A stretch of 6,153 bases of DNA from Clostridiaceae bacterium. Lineage in GTDB: Bacteria > Bacillota > Clostridia > Saccharofermentanales > UBA5734. The DNA is taken from the NCBI GenBank assembly GCA_012522285.1, contig JAAYKS010000212.1, positions 1 through 6,153 of the forward strand, read 5' to 3'. The translations under genes and the position numbers were made by a program. A model generated the notes under the pieces. That model made no database searches. It saw only the letters and a list, made by a program, of their open reading frames with translations, and had not been told where the DNA came from. Shown one piece after another: positions 1 to 6,153 of this stretch (the first letter of the stretch is position 1; each line of letters opens with the position of its first letter).

Positions 1-525
1 ATGGAAGCCATCGACAAACTCCGCGACACCGCGTTCTCCCACGAACGCTGCAGTGTCATCGAAGTCATGGGCAGGCATGCGGGGTACATCGCGCTCAACG
101 TCGGCATCGCAGTCGGTGCGGAAGTCATTTTGGTCCCTGAAATCGAGCGCGATGTGGAAAGCCATGTGGTGAATAAAATTCTGGAAGGCCGGAATCGGGG
201 CAAAAAGCACTATATTGTGATCGTCGCGGAAGGAGCCGGCGATGCGATGGACATCGCCCACCGTATTGAGGCGCGGACCGGACTGGAAGCGCGGGCGACC
301 ATCCTGGGACATCTCCAGCGCGGCGGGTCTCCCACCGAACGGGATCGACTGACAGCCAGTGTGATGGGCGTCAAAGCCGTCCAGTGTCTGCGGGAAGGGC
401 GTATCAACCGGTTGATGGCCGTGCGCCAGGGCGAGGTCACCGATCTGGATCTGTACGAGGCAATGGACATGAAAAAAACCATCACCCAGGAGGAATTCGA
501 GATCGCCGAAATACTGGCGACGTAA
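1..525 (+). CDS. pfkA: 6-phosphofructokinase, C-terminal half (partial at left edge)
   Basis: Phosphofructokinase phosphorylates fructose 6-phosphate to fructose 1,6-bisphosphate, the committed step of glycolysis, in the cytoplasm as a homotetramer. The 174 visible residues match the C-terminal part of the bacterial PfkA family. Fragment Arg16 aligns with the family's Arg162, followed by the MGRHAG motif (residues 23-28, family 169 onward) that binds the sugar phosphate. VAEG lies near 75-78. The segment RATILGHLQRGGSP (98-111) carries the equivalents of Arg243 and His249, which bind the substrate phosphate. By this alignment the window starts near family residue 147, and the whole protein would be about 320 residues, the usual length. 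The ATG at base 1 is therefore an internal methionine, not the true start. The N-terminal nucleotide-binding half is outside the window, so ATP versus pyrophosphate use cannot be judged. The gene ends in TAA 18 bases before the -35 box of the next promoter; no clear intrinsic terminator is seen. Confidence 0.95.
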   Translation: MEAIDKLRDTAFSHERCSVIEVMGRHAGYIALNVGIAVGAEVILVPEIERDVESHVVNKILEGRNRGKKHYIVIVAEGAGDAMDIAHRIEARTGLEARATILGHLQRGGSPTERDRLTASVMGVKAVQCLREGRINRLMAVRQGEVTDLDLYEAMDMKKTITQEEFEIAEILAT

Positions 526-542
526 AGAGTCGAGACAGTGGT

Positions 543-571
543 TTGACCCCGGTTTTACCCATTGATATAAT
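543..571 (+). promoter_or_regulatory. Sigma-70/sigma-A type promoter for pgsA-mutS2
   Basis: TTGACC at 543-548 matches the -35 consensus at five of six bases. It is followed by a 17-base spacer and a perfect TATAAT at 566-571, preceded by TG at 563-564, which makes an extended -10 element. It sits in the 53-base gap between the pfkA stop and the pgsA ATG, pointing toward pgsA. The first transcribed base is expected around 578-579, and A579 is the first base of the pgsA ATG. The rest of the gap shows no riboswitch or operator that I can support. The promoter is seen in the sequence; its activity and exact start site are inferred. Confidence 0.8.
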
Positions 572-578
572 GTGCGGG

Positions 579-1193
579 ATGAAACTAAAGCAGCAATGCA
601 CCATACCGAATATCCTGACACTGATCAGGTTTTTGTGCATCCCCGTCATGGCGAAATACATCCTTGCCGGGGATGATTTTCGCGTGGTCGCTTTTGTGCT
701 TTACGGAGGGATCTGGTCCACCGACCTGCTGGATGGCTACATCGCGCGCCGATTTAACCAGGTGACCGATCTGGGCAAACTGATGGACCCCTTTGTGGAC
801 AAGGTGATGCAGTTCACCGCGTCTGTGACGCTGTACGGGATCGGGAAGGTTCCGTTCTGGCTTCCGCTGTTTGTCGCCTCCAAAGAGGTGTTGATGATGA
901 TCGGGACCGCGGTGGTCCTGCGCTCCCGCCGCCAGGTCGTCTACGCGAAATGGTACGGCAAACTGACGACGTTCACGTTTGTCGCGGGATCCGGCGCGGT
1001 CGTCCTGATGGACACGCCCACAGCGGTCCGCTGGGCGCCCTGGATTTTTGTGCCTGTGCTTTTGCTGTCCGTGCTCTCGGCAACCCAATATGCATTGGCC
1101 GGCGTCCGCATGTTGACGGACAAGTCCGAACCCGACGGCTCTGCCGGACGGAACGGCACGGATGAAGACCCCTCCGGGGACGAGAGAGACTGA
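579..1193 (+). CDS. pgsA: CDP-alcohol phosphatidyltransferase, probable phosphatidylglycerophosphate synthase
   Basis: This is a 204-residue membrane enzyme that probably transfers a phosphatidyl group from CDP-diacylglycerol to glycerol 3-phosphate, the first committed step of phosphatidylglycerol synthesis. The family signature DG-x2-AR-x8-G-x3-D-x3-D is complete, with Asp52, Gly53, Ala56, Arg57, Gly66, Asp70 and Asp74; the aspartates bind metal and form the active site. Hydrophobic segments lie near 11-30, 34-48, 92-114, 130-145 and 152-175, followed by a hydrophilic, largely acidic tail (181-204). The start at 579 is chosen because the IPNILTLIR motif usually lies within about ten residues of the N-terminus. 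The reading frame is open back to 384, but that part overlaps pfkA and does not look like this family. An in-frame ATG at 570 overlaps the -10 box. No good ribosome binding site precedes either ATG. Lys102 stands where many PgsA proteins have Arg in the REI motif, so another CDP-alcohol transferase, such as a cardiolipin synthase of this superfamily, is possible. Confidence 0.85.
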   Translation: MKLKQQCTIPNILTLIRFLCIPVMAKYILAGDDFRVVAFVLYGGIWSTDLLDGYIARRFNQVTDLGKLMDPFVDKVMQFTASVTLYGIGKVPFWLPLFVASKEVLMMIGTAVVLRSRRQVVYAKWYGKLTTFTFVAGSGAVVLMDTPTAVRWAPWIFVPVLLLSVLSATQYALAGVRMLTDKSEPDGSAGRNGTDEDPSGDERD

Positions 1194-1202
1194 CGGCAAC
1201 AC

Positions 1203-3605
1203 ATGGAACAACGCACACTGCATATCCTCGAATACGACAAAATCATCGCCATGCTCGCCACCCGTGCCCTTTCCGGGCCGGGTCGCGTGTTGTGTGAAGC
1301 GCTGTTGCCCACCTCCGCGGTGGACGAAGCTATGGAGCGCCAATCTAACACCGATGACGCGGTGCGGATCCTGCTGGCCAAAGGCACCCCGCCTTTTTCG
1401 GGGTTGACCGACCTGCGCCCCACCGCCGCGCGCGCAGTGGCAGGCGCCGTACTGGGGTGCAAGGAGCTGATGCAGATCGCGGCGCTGCTGCGGGGGGCCG
1501 CCCGGCTACAGGCGTTTGTCCCCTCCGAACCGGGCGAAAACCGTGTATATGCCGCCATGGGTCGTCTGTTGCCGGTGCCCTCGCTCGAGCAGGCCATCTC
1601 GATGGCGATCATCGGGGAGGATGAACTCAGCGACCGCGCGAGTCCGGCGCTCTATTCCATCCGCCGCCGGATCCGGGACGCCCAGGCAAAGGTCAAGGAG
1701 ATCCTCGACCGGATTGTGCGCACCCACCCCCGCATTCTGCAGGAGCAGCTGGTCACCATGCGCGGCGACCGCTATGTGGTGCCGGTGCGCGCGGAATACC
1801 GCAATGAATTGTCCGGGATCGTCCACGATGTCTCCTCCAGTGGATCCACCTTGTTTGTGGAGCCGATTGCCGTCGTGGAAGCCAACAACAAGATCCGCGA
1901 ACTGATGTCCCAGGAAGCGGAAGAGATCGAGCGGATTCTGGCCGCGTTGTCCGCACAGGCCGCGGAACACGCCGACGCCATCTCGGTCAATGTCTCGACG
2001 ATGGCCTGGATCGATTTCCAGATTGCAAAAGCCAGGTTGGCGTTCGATATGAAAGCGATGCCTCCGGTACTGAACACCGAGGGTAAAATCCGGTTGCGCG
2101 GGGCGCGCCATCCGCTGATTCCGCACGAACAGGTCGTCCCCATCGATTTTCACATCGGGTACGCGTTCCGCACGCTGGTAATCACCGGCCCGAACACCGG
2201 AGGCAAGACCGTCGCGCTCAAGACTTGCGGGTTGCTTTGTCTGATGGCCGCCGCTGGTCTGCAGATTCCTGCGCAGGAACACTCCGAAGTGTCCCTGTTC
2301 GACGAGATTCTGGCGGACATCGGGGACGAACAAAGCATCGAGCAGAACCTGAGCACGTTCTCTTCCCATATGTCGAATATCGTCAACATCACCCGTCGGG
2401 CCGCCCGGGGGACGCTGGTCCTTGTGGATGAACTGGGTTCGGGCACTGACCCGTCCGAGGGGGCGGCGCTGGCCATCTCGATTCTGGACCATCTCAGGAC
2501 ACATGGCTGTGTGACCGTCGCGACCACACATTATAAAGAGCTGAAGGGGTATGCCATCGAGACTCCGGAAGTCGAAAACGCCTGCTGCGAGTTCGACACG
2601 GAAACACTCCGGCCGACCTATCGGCTGTTGATCGGTGTGCCCGGCGTCAGCAACGCATTTGTCATTTCAGGCAAGCTGGGGCTGGGCGCTTCGATCATCG
2701 AAGCCGCCAAACAACGGATCTCCGAGGAAGGCATGCGGTTCGAAGAACTGCTGCAGGATGTGGAGAAGAGCCACGCAGCCAGCCTCCGGATGCGGGATGA
2801 GACCTTGGCCATCCGAAATGTGGCCAAACAGGAAGCGGAGCGGGTGGAAACCCTGCGGCTCGAGCTGGAGCAAAAGCGCGCCGGATATCTCCAGACCGCA
2901 CGGGAGGAAGCGCGGCGGGAACTCGCCGCTTATCTCCAGGAGGCGGAAACCTTGCTGGATCAGGCCCGGGAAGCGCTCCGGTCACAAGACTCCGAGGCGG
3001 CGGAACATCTGGCGGCCGAAGCGCGCAAAGGGTTGCGTGACACACTCCGTACGGTCGAAGGCGAGATCGGACGAGCGACACTGGATGCCTATGATCCGGC
3101 AGCGATACCGGACAAGATCGTCGTCGGACAGACCTACTACGCGGCTTCCCTGCACATCGAGGGGAAGGTGGTGAACGGACCCGATGCCCGGGACTGCTTC
3201 ACCCTGGTCAGCGGCTCGGTCAAAGCTACCGTGCCGCGCTCCTCGCTGCGACTGCCGGGACGCACCCGGGAAAAAGAGAAGCGGACACCGCGCGGCTCCG
3301 CCGCCTCATCCGCACAAGGACGCCGCCGATCTCCCGTCGCCGCAATGTCCAGAGCCATGACCTTCCAGTCCGAGATCCAGCTGCTGGGGCTCACGGTCGA
3401 CGAGGCGTTGGCCACCCTGGACAAATATCTGGACGAAGCGGTGCTGTCAGGCGCTCATGGAGTGCGGATCGTGCACGGCAAGGGAACCGGTGCCTTGCGG
3501 TCTGCTGTATCCCAGTTTCTCCGCAAGGACACGCGCGTGCAGACCTTTCGACTGGGTGCTTATGGGGAAGGGGACAGCGGCGTCACCCTGGCCGAGCTCA
3601 AGTAA
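1203..3605 (+). CDS. mutS2: MutS2 family ATPase with Smr domain (ribosome rescue / anti-recombination)
   Basis: This 800-residue protein has the full MutS2 architecture (usual length about 780-790). Residues 1-320 form the core and clamp region, including the conserved stretch starting MRGDRYVVPVRAEYR at 186. The ATPase domain has Walker A GPNTGGKT (329-336), the signature NLSTFSSHMSN (382-392) and Walker B LVLVDELGSGTD (405-416). A long charged, probably coiled-coil region spans about 515-635. A KOW-like segment follows at about 638-685, then a basic linker (about 688-720) and a C-terminal Smr domain (724-800) with an intact HGKGTG (758-763). MutS2 is not a mismatch repair protein. In Bacillus subtilis it senses collided ribosomes and splits them, and in Helicobacter and Thermus it suppresses recombination. 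The start MEQRTLHILEYDKI fits the family N-terminus, although the ribosome binding site is weak (AGAGAG at 1184-1189, 13 bases upstream). It lies 9 bases after pgsA, so the two are probably cotranscribed. The Smr LDLRG motif is changed to IQLLG. Confidence 0.95.
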   Translation: MEQRTLHILEYDKIIAMLATRALSGPGRVLCEALLPTSAVDEAMERQSNTDDAVRILLAKGTPPFSGLTDLRPTAARAVAGAVLGCKELMQIAALLRGAARLQAFVPSEPGENRVYAAMGRLLPVPSLEQAISMAIIGEDELSDRASPALYSIRRRIRDAQAKVKEILDRIVRTHPRILQEQLVTMRGDRYVVPVRAEYRNELSGIVHDVSSSGSTLFVEPIAVVEANNKIRELMSQEAEEIERILAALSAQAAEHADAISVNVSTMAWIDFQIAKARLAFDMKAMPPVLNTEGKIRLRGARHPLIPHEQVVPIDFHIGYAFRTLVITGPNTGGKTVALKTCGLLCLMAAAGLQIPAQEHSEVSLFDEILADIGDEQSIEQNLSTFSSHMSNIVNITRRAARGTLVLVDELGSGTDPSEGAALAISILDHLRTHGCVTVATTHYKELKGYAIETPEVENACCEFDTETLRPTYRLLIGVPGVSNAFVISGKLGLGASIIEAAKQRISEEGMRFEELLQDVEKSHAASLRMRDETLAIRNVAKQEAERVETLRLELEQKRAGYLQTAREEARRELAAYLQEAETLLDQAREALRSQDSEAAEHLAAEARKGLRDTLRTVEGEIGRATLDAYDPAAIPDKIVVGQTYYAASLHIEGKVVNGPDARDCFTLVSGSVKATVPRSSLRLPGRTREKEKRTPRGSAASSAQGRRRSPVAAMSRAMTFQSEIQLLGLTVDEALATLDKYLDEAVLSGAHGVRIVHGKGTGALRSAVSQFLRKDTRVQTFRLGAYGEGDSGVTLAELK

Positions 3606-3613
3606 GTCGCTCT

Positions 3614-4849
3614 TTACACTCCCTCGTCGGAAACAAAACGACCGAACAAGGTGTGGCCTTCAAGGATGGACAGACCTGTTTTGGCGCATGCGCTCTCGTC
3701 ATACGATTCCGCGTGGTAGGGGCTCTGCTGGCGTTCGCTGTCATAGAGGGCAAACGGGACTGGTTCCCGGGTATGGGTGCGCAGCGCGAGCGGGGTCGCG
3801 TGGTCGGGCAGGGAGAGCAGGCGATAGGGTTCACCGGTTTCCTGCCGGTGTTGTTCCAGCCAGACCCAGACCGGACCGATGATCTCCCGGTCGATCCGTT
3901 CGATCGCAAGGATTTTGTTGTCGCGCTCCGCGCGGTGTCCGCATTCGTCCGGCGCTTCGACATGAAGATAGACGTAGTCCTGGCCACGGTCGAGCTCTGC
4001 GATCGCAGCCCGGCCTTTGGCGGCAAAGTCGGTGTGGATGTTTCCGGTTGCGCCCGGTACCTCCACCACGTCGAGTCCCGCGCAGATCCCCAGTCCCTGG
4101 ATCAGGTCTACCGCCGAGATCACCGAGCCGCGCAGCCCGTAAAGGTCGGAGACGCGCGGCAGGCTGGGACGGGTGCCCTGACCCCAGACCCAAACCGCGT
4201 CGGCGGTGTGCAGCCCACGTGCCGCGCGGGCGAGATTGACCGGATGCCGGGCAAAGAGCCCGACACTGTCGCGCATGAGGGAACGGATCCGTTCCGCCCC
4301 GTCCCCCTTCGGGAGATGTCCGCCGATCCGCTGTGTCAGAATGTCGTGCGGCGGGGTGGTATCGGCCGCAAGGGGGCCGCCCTTCCATACCATGCAGTGC
4401 CGATAGCTTTTCCCGGGGTGGAATCGGATCTGCGAGTCGGACAATTCCTCGTTGAGCGCTTCGATCAGTGCCGCGGCTTCGTCGCTTCCGATCTCATCTG
4501 CGGAATAGTCTTCCATCACCCGTTGTTCGTATGAATCCGCGGTTCCGAGCGTGACGAGGTTGGTCCGGAACGCGACATCGTCCGCCTCGAGCGCGATCCC
4601 CATGCTGACCGCCTCGATCGGGGAGCGGCCGGTATAGTAGCGGACCGGGTCATATCCCATCACCGCCATGTTGGCGGTGTCGCTACCGGGCGGGACGCCG
4701 TCCGGGATCGTCTGGATCATGCCGGCAGCGCCTTCTCGCGCGATCCGGTCCATATGAGGTTTGTGGGCCTGCATCATGGGGGTCTTCCCATGCAGTTCCG
4801 GGAGAGGATGATCCGCCATCCCGTCCGACAAAAATATGACAACCTTCAT
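3614..4849 (-). CDS. apgM: Archaeal-type cofactor-independent phosphoglycerate mutase family protein
   Basis: This 411-residue protein belongs to the alkaline phosphatase superfamily branch typified by archaeal ApgM, which interconverts 3- and 2-phosphoglycerate through a phosphoserine without 2,3-bisphosphoglycerate. Visible motifs are the metal-binding N-terminus VVIFLSDGMAD (Asp9), PGSDTANMAVMGYDP (54-68) with presumed catalytic Ser56, SDLYGLRGSVISAVDLIQG (234-252), VEVPGATGN (262-270), HVEAPDECGH (296-305) with Asp301 and His305, and LPDHATP (347-353) with Asp349 and His350. Length fits the family, which is shorter than GpmI (about 510). The start at 4849 is chosen because the family begins MKVV(I/L) and GGAGGG sits 7 bases upstream; the frame is open to 4978, but that part overlaps oadB. 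Some bacterial relatives are thought to be homoserine kinases, so the substrate is not settled by sequence. The gene follows oadB on the same strand and converges on mutS2 with an 8-base gap. Confidence 0.9.
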   Translation of the reverse strand: MKVVIFLSDGMADHPLPELHGKTPMMQAHKPHMDRIAREGAAGMIQTIPDGVPPGSDTANMAVMGYDPVRYYTGRSPIEAVSMGIALEADDVAFRTNLVTLGTADSYEQRVMEDYSADEIGSDEAAALIEALNEELSDSQIRFHPGKSYRHCMVWKGGPLAADTTPPHDILTQRIGGHLPKGDGAERIRSLMRDSVGLFARHPVNLARAARGLHTADAVWVWGQGTRPSLPRVSDLYGLRGSVISAVDLIQGLGICAGLDVVEVPGATGNIHTDFAAKGRAAIAELDRGQDYVYLHVEAPDECGHRAERDNKILAIERIDREIIGPVWVWLEQHRQETGEPYRLLSLPDHATPLALRTHTREPVPFALYDSERQQSPYHAESYDESACAKTGLSILEGHTLFGRFVSDEGV

Positions 4850-4856
4850 TTGGAAA

Positions 4857-4862
4857 CCCTCC
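4857..4862 (-). promoter_or_regulatory. Ribosome binding site of the apgM-like gene
   Basis: On the - strand GGAGGG lies 7 bases before the ATG at 4849. It matches the anti-Shine-Dalgarno end of 16S rRNA well and settles the start of the gene. It is the strongest ribosome binding site in the window, and it begins 8 bases after the foot of a 10-base-pair inverted repeat. Confidence 0.85.
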
Positions 4863-4870
4863 GGATATGG

Positions 4871-4900
4871 CAAGACCCCCCGAAAATACAGGGGGTCTTG
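4871..4900 (-). terminator. Strong hairpin between oadB and apgM; possible terminator or processing element
   Basis: CAAGACCCCC (4871-4880) and GGGGGTCTTG (4891-4900) are perfect inverted repeats, giving a 10-base-pair GC-rich stem with a 10-base loop. In the - strand transcript it starts about 25 bases after the oadB stop. No run of U follows the stem on either strand, so it is not a standard intrinsic terminator. It could cause partial termination, protect the 3' end of the oadB message, or set different oadB and apgM levels. The repeat is seen directly; the role is inferred. Confidence 0.45.
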
Positions 4901-4907
4901 CTGCTGT

Positions 4908-4923
4908 ACCGTGTTTCGACGGT
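4908..4923 (-). repeat. Short inverted repeat just after the oadB stop
   Basis: ACCGT (4908-4912) and ACGGT (4919-4923) can form a 5-base-pair hairpin with a 6-base loop. It begins 2 bases after the oadB stop codon and lies just before the stronger 10-base-pair repeat. A stem this short can arise by chance, and no U tract follows it. Confidence 0.3.
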
Positions 4924-4925
4924 CA

Positions 4926-6149
4926 TTATTTGAGCAATGCCAGCAGGATGCCCGCGGCGACCGCGGAGCCGATGACACCGGCCACGTTGGGACCCATCGC
5001 GTGCATCAGCAAGAAGTTGGAAGGATTCTCCTCCTGTCCGACTTTCTGCGAAACGCGGGCCGCCATGGGGACCGCGGACACGCCGGCCGAGCCGATCAGG
5101 GGGTTGATTTTGCCTCCCGACAGGAAGTTCATCAGCTTGCCGAGCAGCACGCCGCCCGCGGTGCCGAACGCGAAGGCGACGACGCCCAGCACAATGATCA
5201 GGAGTGTCTCCTTGGCGAGGAACCCTGCCGCGGTGGCGGTCGCGCCGACCGAGATGCCGAGGAAGATCGTGACAATGTTCATCAGCTCGTTGCTCGCGGT
5301 GCGGTTGAGACGCTCGACGACGCCGGACTCACGCATGAGATTGCCCAGCATCAGCATACCCACCAGTGGGGTGGCGTCGGGAATCAACAGGGAGACCAAA
5401 ATCGCCACCATGACCGGGAAGATGATCTTTTCCGTCCGGGACACTTCGCGGAGCTGCGTCATGACGATCCCGCGCTCTTTTTTGGTGGTGAGGAGTTTCA
5501 TGATCGGGGGTTGGATGACAGGCACCAGCGCCATGTAGGAATAAGCCGCGACCGCGATCGCACCCAGCAGATGGGGGGCGAGCGTCTTGGCGACATAAAT
5601 GGCGGTCGGGCCGTCCGCACCGCCGATGATACCGATCGCGACGGCCTCCGACGGGGTGAAGCCCAGCAGCAGCGCACCCACGAAGGTGAGGAAAATGCCA
5701 AGCTGCGCGGCCGCGCCGAGCAGCAGCGATTTCGGATTGGCCAGCAGCGGACCGAAGTCGGTCATCGCACCGATCCCGAGGAAGATCAACGGGGGATAGA
5801 TGCCCAGTTTGATTCCCAGATAGAGGAAGTCGAGCAGACCGCCTCTCACAAACAGCTCTTTGAAAGCGACCAATGTGCCTTTGTCGTATCCTTGTGAGGC
5901 GATGAAATCAGGGTCGTACAGCTCCATGTGGATGACTCCGCCGAACGGCAGGTTGGACAGCAGCATACCGAAGGCGATCGGGAGCAGCAGCAGCGGTTCG
6001 AACTTTTTGACGATGGCGAGCCACAGCAGCAGGCAGGCGATGCCGATCATAATGAACTGCTGCCAAGTGCCGGTGGCAAAGCCGGTCGACTCGGCCAATT
6101 TCTGGATGGTTCCTCCGAACGCGTCGAAGAAGGTTTTAATGGCTTCCAA
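4926..6149 (-). CDS. oadB: Sodium-pumping decarboxylase beta subunit (OadB/GcdB/MmdB family), start near right edge
   Basis: This is the integral membrane subunit of a biotin-dependent decarboxylase. It removes CO2 from carboxybiotin and couples this to export of Na+ across the cytoplasmic membrane. The 407 residues match the family along its whole length: WLAIVKKFEPLLLLPI (43-58), GIGAMTDFGPLLANP (125-139), GIIGGADGPTAIY (173-185) with Asp179 equivalent to the essential Asp203 of Klebsiella OadB, AVAAYSYMALVPVIQPPIMK (199-218), GNLMRESGVVERL (269-281), NPLIGSAGVSAVPMAARVS (349-367) and MHAMGPNVAGVIGSA (382-396). It is mostly hydrophobic with many membrane segments. The first codon used is TTG at 6149-6147. 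This aligns with the start of Klebsiella OadB, but the frame stays open to the edge and the ribosome binding site is outside, so the true start may be upstream. The alpha, gamma and biotin carrier subunits are not in view and probably lie beyond 6153. The beta subunit alone does not tell oxaloacetate, methylmalonyl-CoA, glutaconyl-CoA or malonate apart. Confidence 0.93.
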   Translation of the reverse strand: MEAIKTFFDAFGGTIQKLAESTGFATGTWQQFIMIGIACLLLWLAIVKKFEPLLLLPIAFGMLLSNLPFGGVIHMELYDPDFIASQGYDKGTLVAFKELFVRGGLLDFLYLGIKLGIYPPLIFLGIGAMTDFGPLLANPKSLLLGAAAQLGIFLTFVGALLLGFTPSEAVAIGIIGGADGPTAIYVAKTLAPHLLGAIAVAAYSYMALVPVIQPPIMKLLTTKKERGIVMTQLREVSRTEKIIFPVMVAILVSLLIPDATPLVGMLMLGNLMRESGVVERLNRTASNELMNIVTIFLGISVGATATAAGFLAKETLLIIVLGVVAFAFGTAGGVLLGKLMNFLSGGKINPLIGSAGVSAVPMAARVSQKVGQEENPSNFLLMHAMGPNVAGVIGSAVAAGILLALLK

Positions 6150-6153
6150 ACTG

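Noticed and set aside
1..3. ATG at base 1 as the true start of pfkA
   Set aside because: Alignment to the family places this Met near residue 147, with about 146 residues of the nucleotide-binding half missing. A short free-standing gene would lack half the active site.
384..578. N-terminal extension of pgsA upstream of 579
   Set aside because: It overlaps the pfkA coding sequence and the promoter, and its translation is low in hydrophobic residues and unlike the family N-terminus.
585..1343. Open frame on the - strand (252 codons) across pgsA and the start of mutS2
   Set aside because: It spans two well-supported + strand genes and has the His/Arg/Gly-rich composition of a shadow frame.
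1506..2531. Long open frame on the - strand (341 codons) opposite mutS2
   Set aside because: It lies wholly inside mutS2, whose motifs are intact across the same stretch, and its translation shows no recognisable domain.
3653..4534. Open frame on the + strand (293 codons) opposite the apgM-like gene
   Set aside because: It is antisense to conserved ApgM motifs, and its composition looks like a GC-rich shadow with no recognisable domain.
4850..4978. Upstream extension of the apgM-like gene to 4978
   Set aside because: It would run through both hairpins and into the end of oadB, whereas MKVV at 4849 has a strong ribosome binding site and is the normal family start.
4836..5897. Long open frame on the + strand (353 codons) opposite oadB
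   Set aside because: The translation is rich in Arg, Asp, His, Gln and Glu, as expected for the antisense of a hydrophobic membrane protein in GC-rich DNA. The - strand frame is a clear full-length family match.

Overview
This window reads as core chromosome from a GC-rich bacterium (about 60% G+C by eye, not computed). The best guess is a member of the Firmicutes, most likely Clostridia. That rests on remembered similarity: the phosphofructokinase fragment looks clostridial, MutS2 has a clostridial-type Smr domain, and a consensus sigma-A-type promoter is present. No sequence search could be run. There is no sign of mobile elements, CRISPR arrays, phage, rRNA or tRNA genes, and I do not see an undescribed multi-gene system.

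The left half (1-3605) reads on the + strand. It holds the C-terminal half of 6-phosphofructokinase (pfkA, cut by the left edge), then a 53-base gap with a near-consensus promoter (-35 TTGACC, 17-base spacer, extended -10 TGATATAAT). Next come a CDP-alcohol phosphatidyltransferase (pgsA-like, 579-1193) and full-length mutS2 (1203-3605). pgsA and mutS2 are 9 bases apart and probably form one operon from that promoter. The promoter predicts a transcript starting at, or one base before, the pgsA ATG, so the pgsA message may be leaderless.

The right half (3614-6149) reads on the - strand. An archaeal-type cofactor-independent phosphoglycerate mutase family gene (apgM-like, 3614-4849) lies downstream of the beta subunit of a Na+-pumping biotin-dependent decarboxylase (oadB/gcdB/mmdB family, 4926-6149). 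The latter begins at a TTG almost at the right edge. Between them is a 76-base spacer with two inverted repeats and a strong ribosome binding site for apgM. The two halves converge: only 8 bases separate the mutS2 and apgM stop codons, and I see no intrinsic terminator there.

Functionally, pfkA and apgM (if it is a true mutase) belong to glycolysis. The decarboxylase subunit links decarboxylation of an organic acid or acyl-CoA to a sodium gradient, as in many fermenters. pgsA serves phospholipid synthesis. MutS2 acts in rescue of collided ribosomes and/or suppression of recombination. The most useful leads are the possible leaderless pgsA start, the altered LDLR motif of the MutS2 Smr domain, the uncertain substrate of the apgM-family enzyme, and the hairpins between oadB and apgM.
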